Below are positions 29,127-37,955 of a stretch of 64,000 bases of DNA, in pieces. Where the stretch lies: NCBI RefSeq assembly GCF_002632875.1, contig NZ_NJCX01000013.1, forward strand, positions 62,065 through 126,064, in the 5' to 3' direction. Under the pieces are notes generated by a model that worked only from the letters and a program-made list of their open reading frames with translations, searched no databases and was not told the origin of the DNA. Position numbers and translations under genes: made by a program. The stretch's first letter is position 1; each line of letters begins with the position of its first letter. The DNA is from Xenorhabdus kozodoii (GTDB lineage: Bacteria; Pseudomonadota; Gammaproteobacteria; Enterobacterales; Enterobacteriaceae).

Positions 29127-30284
29127 ACTATTCTTTAAAACCTTTATTGTGGTGAGTGGTAAAACGCAGGAGGCCGGTTTCTTGCGCCAAATCTAATTTT
29201 TGTAGGATGTTATTCACACCCACACATAAATTGTGATTGCTCACAGAGCCCCACTATAAAAATTTGACCCTGACTCACTCAATAGATACAGTGTTTAACT
29301 GTAACCACAACGATCCTATCGCCTGCAAGGATCACCCATCGGGGGGCGAATCAAAACTCCTGTAGCCTGAAAGGGAGTGCATGCAATGCGGTACATCTGC
29401 GCACTTTTGGAAGCAGATATTGTCGGATATCTAACCCATCGTCCGGCGATGAAAGTTTCCCGGTCTCAAAGTGAAACCGGCTGACCACTCAATAGAGCAG
29501 AACGTTCCTGTCTCACGCTGAACGTTATTGTTGTAACCGGTACAACATTTAATTACGTTTTGTATTCATCACGATAAACGTCCCGAAAACTGCGCGGCGT
29601 CACTTGCGTTAAAGCGTAGCGATTACCAAGTGACGCGGCCAAGCGTCAACGTCCAGAGCACGCCCAGTCTGGCTTTACGACCGATTTGAACCCCGTTTTA
29701 CTCAGTGTCACCACTTTTCATTGGCATTTTTCTGCCTTAATTCACTTATTTCGTTTGTTTTTCACTCACCGCCTTGTAATAGGCCGATGCAGTAAAGAAA
29801 GGAGATATCACACGTCACGAATAATGAGGCGTTCATCCTGATTGAATCAGGCACTGAATGGGGAGTACTCCACCGCCGTGCAGAGCACGTAGCGAACTCC
29901 TGCAAAAACTCACCGAAATCCTCGCCCTGTATACACATTATCTGACGCACCACGGAGTGGTGAACCTAACCGACACGCAGGGAAAATGTTTCTAAATGAG
30001 TAAAATGAGTCTGAAAAACAAAGGGAAAATACGGATAGCGAAGCGATCACGAACGAGAATAAATAACAAAGATTGATTTAGCCGTCCGTATTCTTCCCTG
30101 AGTTTGTGCGCGCCTGAGAGGAGGTATAACCGTTAAACTTAGCCGTTCGATTATTGTGTTAGGTAAAGCAATCAGTTAAAGTATTTCCGCCATTAGCACA
30201 ATCTAATGGTCAAGGTTTTGCAGCCTTGTGCACTTATACACTGGTAAGATACTTTACCAGTGTTCTTGCTATTACCTTTTCAAT
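29127..30284. other. P4-type control region with large dyads
   Basis: Higher-GC satellite DNA with no intact gene except the broken small gene at 29814. Dyads seen: GCGTCACTTG/CAAGTGACGC (29597-29606 and 29627-29636), a long imperfect stem pairing GGGAAAATACGGA with TCCGTATTCTTCCC (about 30023-30101), and CACTGGTAA/TTACCAGTG around 30239-30262. Their roles are unknown; operators, terminators or RNA structures are possible. Confidence 0.45.
29814..29995 (+). pseudogene. Remnant of a small P4-type satellite gene
   Basis: After AAGGAG at 29799-29804, GTC-ACG-AAT-AAT-GAG reads TNNEAFILIESGTEWGVLHRRAEHVA, where GTC stands in place of a start codon. A -1 shift near 29890 then continues as ELLQKLTEILALYTHYLTHHGVVNLTDTQGKCF and stops at 29995. 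The joined reading looks like the short helical proteins found in P4-like elements, with start and frame both lost. Function unknown. Confidence 0.55.
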
Positions 30285-30357
30285 GGTGGTTCAGGCTGGG
30301 GAGGCTATGCCTCGCCGGAATAAGTGCCGGTCTGCAAACCCTGTCTGAATCGCCACC
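30285..30357 (+). ncRNA. Structured RNA candidate, C4/P4-immunity-like
   Basis: A ~73 bp segment whose ends GGTGG...TTCAG and CTGAAT...CCACC can pair. Internal hairpins GAGGC-TAT-GCCTC and CCGG...CCGG are present. C4-type antisense RNAs (the P4 CI RNA class) occur in such elements and, as I recall, share a GGCTGGGGAGGCTATGCC-like core. It lies just upstream of the Ner-like remnant. This call is based on visible folding and memory only. Confidence 0.45.
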
Positions 30358-30389
30358 ATCAATATTAATTAATGGAAGGGGTAGCAGGA

Positions 30390-30658
30390 ATGAATAACAA
30401 TAATGTTCAAAATGACTGGCATCAGGCCGATATCATCGCAGCATTGCGCAAACGCGGGACAACCTTAGCGGCGGTCTCTCGTGAAGCGGGACTCAGTTCA
30501 TCAACATTAGCCAATGCACTCAGCAGGCAGTGGCCTAAAGGCGAATGGATCATTCGAATTATCTCGGCGTCCATCCCTCAGAAATCTGGCCGAGTCGTTA
30601 TTTTGATATGTACGGACGATTAATTGAACGTAAGGTTCGCAGTAAACCACAGGAATAA
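30390..30658 (+). pseudogene. Ner/Nlp-family DNA-binding regulator, frameshifted
   Basis: The N-terminal frame reads DWHQADIIAALRKRGTTLAAVSREAGLSSSTLANALSRQWPKGEWII, the helix-turn-helix of Ner-like (Nlp/SfsB) regulators. The expected continuation NYLGVHPSEIWPSRYFDMYGRLIERK is present but shifted by one base after codon ~50 (near 30555), ending at 30658. As read in one frame the protein is truncated with an unrelated tail (stop at 30623). It is close to the right attachment repeat. Confidence 0.85.
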
Positions 30659-30924
30659 CCCGCTGTAATTTGTGATCGATGTCGTAAAAATGATAATTTT
30701 TCTTATAAAGCCCTGAGCATAAAATAGCAGAAAAATCTGACCATTTTTAACCCTCAAGGCTTTTTTGCTTTAAGATGATTGAAAAGCACACAATAAGTAA
30801 TATAAATAAGTGAAATCAGTCAGATAGGAAAGAAAAGGCAAGCAAAAAAACTTAGGGGCATTAAAAGGGGCATAAAAGAAAGGTAAGATTATAAATTTTG
30901 TATTTTCAACAAGTTATAATGATT

Positions 30925-30940
30925 TTCGATTCCGCTTCCG
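30925..30940 (+). repeat. Right attachment repeat (attR-like)
   Basis: TTCGATTCCGCTTCCG, identical to 18186-18201 in the tRNA-Phe-like fragment. TTCAACTT also follows at similar spacing on both sides. The sequence beyond is not tRNA-like. About 400 bp follow without a recognisable gene. Confidence 0.75.
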
Positions 30941-31346
30941 CTCATTCAACTTATAACGGAGTCTAATTTTTCGAAAACGTTCTCAAATATCATTCGCTTT
31001 CGTCTTTGTATAATCGATATTGTTAAAGGCGCAAATGTTGATTTAGTCGTATTGAAAGAAACGATAAGTGATGAGAGTGCCATGTGCTTTTGCAGGCATG
31101 AGGAAGGATTGTAGGTTAATCTACGATACGTTTGCTAAGGGAATGGGGTCAAAACAGATAGGAAAGATGTTCGTTAAACCCCACATCTGCGAGGTTTAAC
31201 GAGCTGTATATGTGATTATCTAAACAAGCAATATAACTGATTTATAAAATCACATCTCGCTCTGTATGAATTTTCTTTGATAAATCAAAGAAATATTTCC
31301 GATACTCTGAGCATTTACAGCATGGACATCTGAAACAGATGTCTTC

Positions 31347-31559
31347 TTAGAGCACTACCACGTTTGCAGCAGCTGGGCCTTTCATACCATTTTCGATGGT
31401 AAATGAAACTTCTTGACCTTCATCTAAGCTTTTAAAATCGTTACCTTGGATTGCAGAATAGTGAACAAACACATCTTTGCTGCCATCTTTTGGAGAGATA
31501 AAACCGAAGCCTTTATCGTTATTAAACCATTTTACTAAACCAGTCATTGTATTAGACAT
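31347..31559 (-). CDS. CspA-family cold-shock protein
   Basis: A 70-residue single-stranded nucleic-acid-binding OB-fold protein. RNP1 is KGFGFISP and RNP2 is DVFVHYSAI; the ending [18 protein letters not shown] is typical of the inducible CspA/CspB/CspG group. Such proteins melt mRNA secondary structure in the cold. The nearest upstream bases are AT-rich and gene-free, consistent with the long 5' leader that regulates this group, but I did not identify a cold box. Confidence 0.95.
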   Translation of the reverse strand: MSNTMTGLVKWFNNDKGFGFISPKDGSKDVFVHYSAIQGNDFKSLDEGQEVSFTIENGMKGPAAANVVVL

Positions 31560-32386
31560 ATTGAATACCTTTAAATTTGTTGGATTGCCATAAGGCGGGG
31601 TAAGGTTTGTTTTTATTTGTACGTACTTATGGGAACTAAATTAGAAGGAATTCGCAATGAAGGGATATCTAGGATAGCGCTTAATGGTGAACTGCTTTAA
31701 ACTTGCTTGTCATAAATAGGTCTGTACTTCCAAACCGATGAAGCTATTAAATCATACTTTCGCGGACACAGCAAACTTTATTTTCACCTTGTTCGCTATC
31801 TGTTGAAATTGTTGTCCGGTTAGCGATATGAGCACCTTTCTTCAGAGTTAACATTTGTGCATCGCTGATTAATCCGAAAAAAAACTTTAATTTATTGTTT
31901 TATATCATAAATATAGAATAATTTAACATCACAGTTTAAGAGAGTTTCAGGTTAAAGAGGAATTTTAATACACCAGCATGCAAACGCAGCTGTTGTTTTT
32001 CAGACACAGACATTCTTTATTCAGCACATTTATTATTGTATGTCTACCAGCATGACATCGGTCAAATTATGAACACAAACCATCAACACGCCCTAAAGGG
32101 TAGATTGTTAGAAATAACATCTCATATAGAAAAGAAATACGTACTATAACGCAGCCCGCTGATGAACCTCTCCCACCACTCGACGGATTTGTGCTTGTGA
32201 AGACGGTAAAACCGGACGTTCAGCTTCCAACAATATGCCTCTGCCAAGAAAGAAAAATCCACAATTTAAAGTAAATATATGTTATTACTTCATAAAAATT
32301 ATTTTATTTTTGTTACTTTTTCCGTTGTATTTTTTCGGAATTTATATATATTGCTGTCCGATTTATACAACAAAGAGACACTTATA
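31560..32386. other. Gene-free divergent region between csp and ail-like gene
   Basis: Approximately 830 bp with no supported reading frame. The first part probably holds the long leader of the cold-shock gene on the minus strand; the remainder should hold promoters for the outer-membrane protein gene. I see no RNA gene or repeat. Confidence 0.4.
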
Positions 32387-32947
32387 ATGAAAAAAGCTCT
32401 ATTGTCCTCAGCGATTGTTGCTGGATTATCGATTGTTTCATTGACAGCAGATGCAAGCGGCAAACACACCATTTCATTAGGCTACGCTCAAAGCGATATC
32501 AAAATGCAGGTGTTGGGAGATGATCTGAATCTGAACGATCTGAATAAAGACCCAAGAGGCCTCAACCTGAAGTACCGTTATGAGATTAATGATAATTGGG
32601 GCGTTATCGGCTCAGCCACGTACACTAAGCTAAAAATTAATTATTATGACTATCGTTGGTTAGCCATCGGCAACGAAGATATTACTTATAAGTCATTGAT
32701 GGCAGGTCCGACATATCGTTTCAATGAATATGCCAGCGCCTACGCCTTAGTTGGTGCGGCTAATATTGAAGATCATTTTACTGCATCAAAATTGGATATG
32801 CGTAAAAATAAAACAGCCATTGCCTATGGTGCAGGATTACAATTTAACCCGTTTTCAAATATCGCTGTTGATGTTGCCTACGAATATGCTGATTTGAATC
32901 AGGCTAAAACAGGAACATGGGTAGTTGGCGTTGGCTACCGTTTCTAG
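32387..32947 (+). CDS. Ail/OmpX/Lom family outer-membrane beta-barrel
   Basis: A 186-residue precursor with signal peptide MKKALLSSAIVAGLSIVSLTADA, then an eight-strand barrel ending in VGVGYRF with the C-terminal Phe of outer-membrane proteins. TISLGYAQSDIK, RGLNLKYRYEINDNWGVIGSATYT and IAVDVAYEYADL are strand patterns of the Ail/OmpX group, whose members act in adhesion, serum resistance or membrane stress. ATG 32387 is chosen because it begins the signal peptide; the longer frame has an unrelated leader. A strong terminator follows. Confidence 0.93.
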   Translation: MKKALLSSAIVAGLSIVSLTADASGKHTISLGYAQSDIKMQVLGDDLNLNDLNKDPRGLNLKYRYEINDNWGVIGSATYTKLKINYYDYRWLAIGNEDITYKSLMAGPTYRFNEYASAYALVGAANIEDHFTASKLDMRKNKTAIAYGAGLQFNPFSNIAVDVAYEYADLNQAKTGTWVVGVGYRF

Positions 32948-32970
32948 TTTGAACCATTAAATTGTTATTC

Positions 32971-33025
32971 CAAAACAACACCCTGAATATCAAGCTGCTG
33001 TGTCTATATTTGGGGTGTTGTTTTG
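32971..33025 (+). terminator. Terminator of the ail-like gene
   Basis: CAAAACAACACCC pairs with GGGTGTTGTTTTG across a ~29-base loop, ending in a T-run inside the stem. It starts 24 bp after the stop. The rest of the gap to 33278 shows nothing further. Confidence 0.7.
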
Positions 33026-33278
33026 TTCAATACTTTAAACCTTTAGAATCCTAATTGCTGCTCATCACCAACGCACTGTAACAAAAAGCCCGTAGCGCAT
33101 CGCACTTCTTCAAAAACAAGCAAATTCCCTGTATTTTAAAGGGAAACAGTAACCTTTCGTCTATTGATCAGTACACTTTATGCAACCAGAATTTCGTCAC
33201 TGTTTCCATCGAAAGCGAATCCGTGTTACACGGTTATTTTGAAAAATTGAAATGGTTCTTTCTTTCCATTCGCGACGA

Positions 33279-33704
33279 TTAATTCTCACTTTGTTGAGAT
33301 TTATTTTTATCTAGCAACCAACTCAGGCCATCGATTAACCCACCACGCCAGCACAGCACATCATGCCCACCATTAAATACGCGGTAATTCACGTTGTGCC
33401 CTGCTTTTTGCAACGCAGCATGCATTTGATTATTCACGAAATGGATATCGGCTTCGCGAGAATCCGCTTCCTGAAAAATTTTTAATGACGAAGGAATAAC
33501 TTTTTGCTCAATAACCTGCTGTGTCAGCCAACCGGGTTTATGTTCAGAAAGTGGCATAAACTGTCGAACAATTTTGCTATCAGGCCACCAGAAAGACCCC
33601 GATTGCGTGAGAACACAGCCAAAGCGTTGCGGCCAATGGAGTGCTGCATACAGTGCAGCCAACCCACCATAACTCTGCCCGGCTATAGCCAGAATTCGGA
33701 TTCT
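33279..33704 (-). pseudogene. fes: C-terminal fragment of enterochelin esterase Fes
   Basis: The last ~140 residues of a Fes-type ferric-enterobactin esterase (normally ~400). The nucleophile elbow GQSYGG is followed by LAALYAALHWPQRFGCVLTQSGSFWW, and the catalytic His lies in FNGGHDVLCWRGGLIDGL. The frame runs into a stop near 33705 and a MITE copy at 33710; no 5' part of fes is found beyond it. The gene is therefore truncated, with the MITE exactly at the break. Confidence 0.82.
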
Positions 33705-33709
33705 TCATA

Positions 33710-33814
33710 TATACCAATCCAACTTCAAGTTGCCGTTTGCAAACCAATGAGAGTGCTTATATCTCCCCGCTACGCGGGGAGATATAAGACGCATCTTGAA
33801 AGCTGACTGGTATA
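33710..33814 (+). repeat. MITE-like palindromic repeat, copy at the fes break
   Basis: A 105 bp copy nearly identical to 12711-12815, starting TATACCAATCCAACTTCAAG, with central TATCTCCCCGC-TAC-GCGGGGAGATA, ending CTTGAAAGCTGACTGGTATA. It abuts the truncated fes. Confidence 0.88.
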
Positions 33815-33987
33815 AAATTTTCTATCAACCATTTGAATGTCTTAGGGAGGTTGGGGCATTAAAATCGATTAGAAGCATTTTGATGATAGCTAACGGGCGG
33901 TTTTGGCGGATAAACTCGCCCGTTTACATTAATTGCAGCATCATTCTCTATCAAATAAAAACGGATGAAAGATGATACCTAACACAA

Positions 33988-35301
33988 TCAAATAAGTCCG
34001 TGTACCAAAATCACGCCGATACATAAGGGTCCGACATATCGCCATATAAACCGTAAACACTGAAGCTTCCGCGCTGACATATTATCCGGTATGAGTGCAT
34101 TGACCTTACGTGACCAGCCAAATACGAGGCAAATAATAATCCCGAACAGTGGCATTAGAACATTGGAAGTAATAAAGTCCAGCATGTCGAAGATGGTTTT
34201 TCCACCTAAGGTAATATCACTTAGGGGGCCAAAAGATAAGGAAACAGGGATCCCCATTAACATAATCGATGCCGTCACTCTTAAACTTGCTTTACGACGT
34301 GACCATTTAAAGCGTGACTGAACATAAGCAACAATGTGCTCAAGCAATGAAATTGCTGAGGTCAGTGCCGCCATTAATAACAATAAAAAGAAAGTCACTG
34401 CCAAGATTGAACCACCGGGAAGGCTGGCGAAATAAATTGGCATTGTCATAAACGTTAAGCCAGGCCCCGCATTGGGTTTTAAGCCAGCGGCTGCCAAAGC
34501 AGGAAAAATCATCAGCCCAGCCAATACACAAACCAGACAGGAGAGGATAACAACCCAGATACTCGATCTGCCAATACCTTTATTATTCGGCAAATAGGAG
34601 CTGTACGTAATATGGATACCTAATCCGATGGACAGTGAAAAAAATGCCAACCCTAAGGCATCTAACACACCTTTTCCGGTCAAACTATTAAAGTCTGGGT
34701 ATAAGAATAGTTTTAGTCCTTCTGATGAACCGGGTAAGCGAATGCCAATAATAATCAACACGATCATGATAAAAAACAACAGTGGCATCATGACCTTAAC
34801 TGATTTTTCCAAACCTTTTTGCACACCCGATAATACGACGAAACAGGTTAGCCCTGAAAATGCCAGATGGGCGATTATCGGCCACCATGGATTGCTGATG
34901 AAATTGGTGAAAATAGAGGTGAGTTGAGAGACGTCTGTAATATTCAATTTTCCTGTACTTGCCATCACCGTGTAACCTATGGTCCAACCACCGACAACAC
35001 TGTAAAAGCTATAGATACACCATGAACTGAATACACCAATAAGGCCAACCCACCCCCAATGTTTACCCAGTAATTTTTTAAACGCATTAACGGCCACTTC
35101 ACCGGTACTGCTTCCCAGCATGTTTTCGGCTAACAGAACGGCTAATCCAATTACAAAGCTAAACAATAAAAATACAATCAGAAATGCACCACCACCATTT
35201 GTGGCTGAAACATACGAAAATTTCCAGATGGCACCAATGCCAACGGCAGATCCAGTTGCTGCTAATATGTGCCCCAGACGGGATGTCCATTGTTGACTCA
35301 T
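33988..35301 (-). CDS. Sodium-dependent NSS/SNF-family amino-acid transporter
   Basis: A 437-residue inner-membrane symporter of the neurotransmitter:sodium symporter family, with about eleven hydrophobic segments. The N-terminal SRLGHILAATGSAVGIGAIWKFSY contains the unwound TM1 sodium/substrate site (family GxAVGLGNxWRFP; here GIGAIWKFSY). SFFSLSIGLGIHITYSSYLP marks TM6. Substrates of bacterial members are often amino acids or tryptophan; the substrate here is not predictable. It is a single gene, with AT-rich gene-free sequence on the 5' side up to 35829. Confidence 0.9.
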   Translation of the reverse strand: MSQQWTSRLGHILAATGSAVGIGAIWKFSYVSATNGGGAFLIVFLLFSFVIGLAVLLAENMLGSSTGEVAVNAFKKLLGKHWGWVGLIGVFSSWCIYSFYSVVGGWTIGYTVMASTGKLNITDVSQLTSIFTNFISNPWWPIIAHLAFSGLTCFVVLSGVQKGLEKSVKVMMPLLFFIMIVLIIIGIRLPGSSEGLKLFLYPDFNSLTGKGVLDALGLAFFSLSIGLGIHITYSSYLPNNKGIGRSSIWVVILSCLVCVLAGLMIFPALAAAGLKPNAGPGLTFMTMPIYFASLPGGSILAVTFFLLLLMAALTSAISLLEHIVAYVQSRFKWSRRKASLRVTASIMLMGIPVSLSFGPLSDITLGGKTIFDMLDFITSNVLMPLFGIIICLVFGWSRKVNALIPDNMSARKLQCLRFIWRYVGPLCIGVILVHGLI

Positions 35302-35829
35302 GCTAACCCCCGAATAGATGCAGTGTCAGCACATGCCTTTAAGCCCATAAATGGGAACATGTTATTTCCTGCCCCGACGAACAGGACAGAGGCCATAAAG
35401 TCCAATGCCCAAATATCTTTAGATAATAAACGGTATGTCATAATAATTGTTAACTTATTGTTGTGAAATAATCACAGATATAATAATAACCACTCAACCA
35501 ATTGAGTTTCCATTGGCGAAACCGGATTCTAATTTAACAGTCAATGATAAACATCACATTCACTGATACCCGCAAGATACAGAATGATAATAGTAACATC
35601 AAAGGGATTATCTTCGTTATGGCTTGAAGTATTAACGGAGGGGGTTCACTGATCATATTTAACAATTCGCCATAAGATGCCAATCTTGGAGCGGTATGCT
35701 TGTGCATGACAAGTCTTACGTTAGCCTGCTTTCATCAATAGTGCCTGCCTGTGTATTGCGATATGTATTTCATAGCTATCACACTCTTGATCTATACTAC
35801 TCCCCCTTTTGTAACACATAAAAAACACA

Positions 35830-36324
35830 ATGGAACGCTTTCTCGAAAACACAATGTATGCCTCTCGTTGGCTACTTGCACCGGTTTATTTCGGTTTATC
35901 ATTTGCATTATTTGCGCTGGCGGTAAAATTCTTCTTGGAAATCATGCATATCCTGCCACATATTTTTTCCATTACAGAATCCGACCTGATCCTGACACTA
36001 CTTTCTCTCATTGATATGGCTTTGGTTGGAGGATTGCTGGTCATGGTGATGTTTTCCGGCTATGAAAACTTTGTTTCAAGCCTGGATATCCACGAAAGCA
36101 AAGAAAAATTGAGCTGGCTGGGGAAAATGGATGCAACCTCACTCAAAAATAAAGTTGCAGCCTCAATTGTCGCGATTTCCTCTATTCACTTGCTGCGCGT
36201 TTTTATGGATGCCAAGAACGTGCCAGACAATAAACTTATGTGGTATGTCGTTATCCACCTCACCTTTGTTTTGTCCGCATTTATGATGGGATATCTTGAT
36301 AAACTTACACGCCACAATCATTAA
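35830..36324 (+). CDS. yqhA: YqhA family membrane protein (UPF0114)
   Basis: A 164-residue inner-membrane protein with three to four hydrophobic helices ([70 protein letters not shown]). The segment [12 protein letters not shown] is typical of the UPF0114/YqhA family. Function is unknown. It has its own promoter region and ends just before the ter-linked regulator on the other strand. Confidence 0.93.
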   Translation: MERFLENTMYASRWLLAPVYFGLSFALFALAVKFFLEIMHILPHIFSITESDLILTLLSLIDMALVGGLLVMVMFSGYENFVSSLDIHESKEKLSWLGKMDATSLKNKVAASIVAISSIHLLRVFMDAKNVPDNKLMWYVVIHLTFVLSAFMMGYLDKLTRHNH

Positions 36325-36398
36325 ACGATTCAAACAGTAAGCGAACAAGCAAACCAACAATCACCGCCCTGATGCCAGTTGAAACCAACCGGCTGGCA

Positions 36399-36884
36399 TT
36401 ATGGGATGCGTCGCTTCGATGAACTTCCGTTTACGGTTTCTTTGAGCAATTTTTCAATAAACCTATCCACGACTATTTCCACGACTTCGCTTCGGGTTGT
36501 CTCCAGACGATTAGCCAGGCTATCGATCTTTCTGATGACAGACATTCTTAGAGAAAGGGAAATCGGCTTTTTCTTCTCTTTATCAAGAAAGACATAGTGG
36601 GTAGCGTCTTCAGATTTGAAACTGAGATGCTGGGTGAGCAGTTCTTCAATTCTCCTCACATCTTTTCTGGTCAGCATTCCTTTATCGACTAACTGATAGG
36701 TATTACCTATTTTGCTAAATCGGATATCAGCACAGTAAAGATCTCTCAACTCCCGCAATGCACGTGTTAATGTAGGTTCCGAACAATTCAGCTCCTTAAT
36801 GATCTTGCCCTTACTAACCGGTTTACCCTGTGAAAGTAATAAAGTTAATTTGAAATTTCTAAATTGTTTGGGATTAAGTAGCAT
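36399..36884 (-). CDS. TerW-like regulator: winged helix plus ribbon-helix-helix
   Basis: A 161-residue putative DNA-binding protein. The N-terminal half (MLLNPKQFRNFKLTLLLSQGKPVSKGKIIKEL, then CSEPTLTRALRELRDLY) is a winged helix. The C-terminal part (PISLSLRMSVIRKIDSLANRLETTRSEVVEIVVDRFIEKLL) reads as a ribbon-helix-helix. Its place at the end of the ter-linked module fits TerW, a regulator of terZABCDE in other enterobacteria, and the length is similar. The TerW name is from memory and context. A possible target is the dyad at 41227-41250 in the divergent ter promoter region. Confidence 0.65.
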   Translation of the reverse strand: MLLNPKQFRNFKLTLLLSQGKPVSKGKIIKELNCSEPTLTRALRELRDLYCADIRFSKIGNTYQLVDKGMLTRKDVRRIEELLTQHLSFKSEDATHYVFLDKEKKKPISLSLRMSVIRKIDSLANRLETTRSEVVEIVVDRFIEKLLKETVNGSSSKRRIP

Positions 36885-37028
36885 TTCTTATTACCAAGCC
36901 AGGGATAACAAGCCCCTGCTTTTTCTACGATTAACTACAAAAATAATTTTCAGCATAGCCACTATCACAGGTAAATCAACAACAAACCGCATGAAAAGCC
37001 TTAGCACTATTTTTGCCGATTGAAGAGC

Positions 37029-37955
37029 CTATGCTGCCTCAGGCTCTATACCATAATGCTCCGCCCGCTCAAGAATATTCACTGCCCAGCGTTGATGGGT
37101 GGCAGGTTCACACATCATTCCCTCTGATTTGAAAACAGCTTCACTGGAATTGAGAATAGTCAGCGCCTGTGCATGATCATGGGCGCTCACCCTCAGCGCT
37201 CGTTGAATGTATCCAATCTGCTTTGGGTGTATGGCTGTTTTTCCCACCAGACCGTGGGCAATATCCAGTTTCAGCTCTTCCTCAAGCAATTTTAAGTCAT
37301 CAATATGTTCACAAACCGGCGCAGTCAGGGAAAACCCCCGCGCAACAAAAACAGCCACCAACATTTTAATGACATAACCCATCGGTCCATCATAAAGCGT
37401 GAAGTGACGGGAGCGCCGCAGGGATATGACATTCATCAGATCATTACCGCCAATACGCAAGGCAATAATGCGATCCTTGCAAGGATGTGCTTTGAGAATG
37501 TCGGCAAGTTGATTCATTTTCTGAACATCAAACACCTCTTCACTCTCCAGTGTTGGCATCATGCACAAGTGGGTGGAATCGATAATATCCCACCAGCCGG
37601 ACAACGAGGCATGGGTAAACTTGGGTAAAACCAGTCCATTAATGGCACTGAGATCCACGTTAGTCACCAGATAGTTCGCCATCATTTCATTACGCGGACG
37701 GATGAAAACCAAGGGACGGGAGTGTTCAGTAGAGGAAGAAGAGCTATCCGCTTTGGCCAATGCTTGCATAATCTCCCGAAGGTTCTCGATAGCGGCGGGG
37801 GTATCCTGCTCACTGACAGCATCTTCCAGACAAATAACCAACGAGCGCAGATCAGGGATCTTATTCTGTAACACAATTTCTGCAATGTCTTGGCGGGTGG
37901 CGGGCATATACAGAGTTGCGCCGAGTCGATGTGGTGAAGGGATTGATTTCATCAC
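37029..37955 (-). CDS. CitE-like HpcH/HpaI aldolase of the ter-linked module
   Basis: A 308-residue TIM-barrel protein related to citrate lyase beta subunit/malyl-CoA lyase. The segments LVICLEDAVSEQD near residue 40, FIRPRN near 84 and ALRIGGNDLMNV near 165 supply the usual acidic metal and Arg contacts. AIHPKQIGYIQRAL is the C-terminal signature. In Ter systems a CitE-like lyase belongs to a predicted pathway that makes a nucleoside-like metabolite. It is the last gene of a four-gene minus-strand operon, overlapping its predecessor by 4 bp (ATGA). Confidence 0.88.
   Translation of the reverse strand: MMKSIPSPHRLGATLYMPATRQDIAEIVLQNKIPDLRSLVICLEDAVSEQDTPAAIENLREIMQALAKADSSSSSTEHSRPLVFIRPRNEMMANYLVTNVDLSAINGLVLPKFTHASLSGWWDIIDSTHLCMMPTLESEEVFDVQKMNQLADILKAHPCKDRIIALRIGGNDLMNVISLRRSRHFTLYDGPMGYVIKMLVAVFVARGFSLTAPVCEHIDDLKLLEEELKLDIAHGLVGKTAIHPKQIGYIQRALRVSAHDHAQALTILNSSEAVFKSEGMMCEPATHQRWAVNILERAEHYGIEPEAA

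Larger units (their letters stand above)
18186..30940 (+). mobile_element. Degenerate P4-like satellite element with RiPP cargo
   Basis: About 12.75 kb bounded by the 16 bp direct repeat TTCGATTCCGCTTCCG, the left copy inside a tRNA-Phe-like fragment. The order is integrase, AlpA, alpha-type primase/helicase (split), iteron region, IS3 remnant, radical-SAM peptide cluster, P4-type small-gene remnants, possible C4-like RNA, Ner-like remnant and the right repeat. Several genes carry single-base frameshifts, and the helicase seems to lack its Walker B segment, so the element looks immobile on its own. Capsid or tail genes are absent, as expected for a satellite. Confidence 0.8.

Noticed and set aside
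29762..29953. 63-codon minus-strand frame in the satellite
   Set aside because: It is the shadow of the plus-strand P4-type remnant, which has a ribosome site and family-like sequence.
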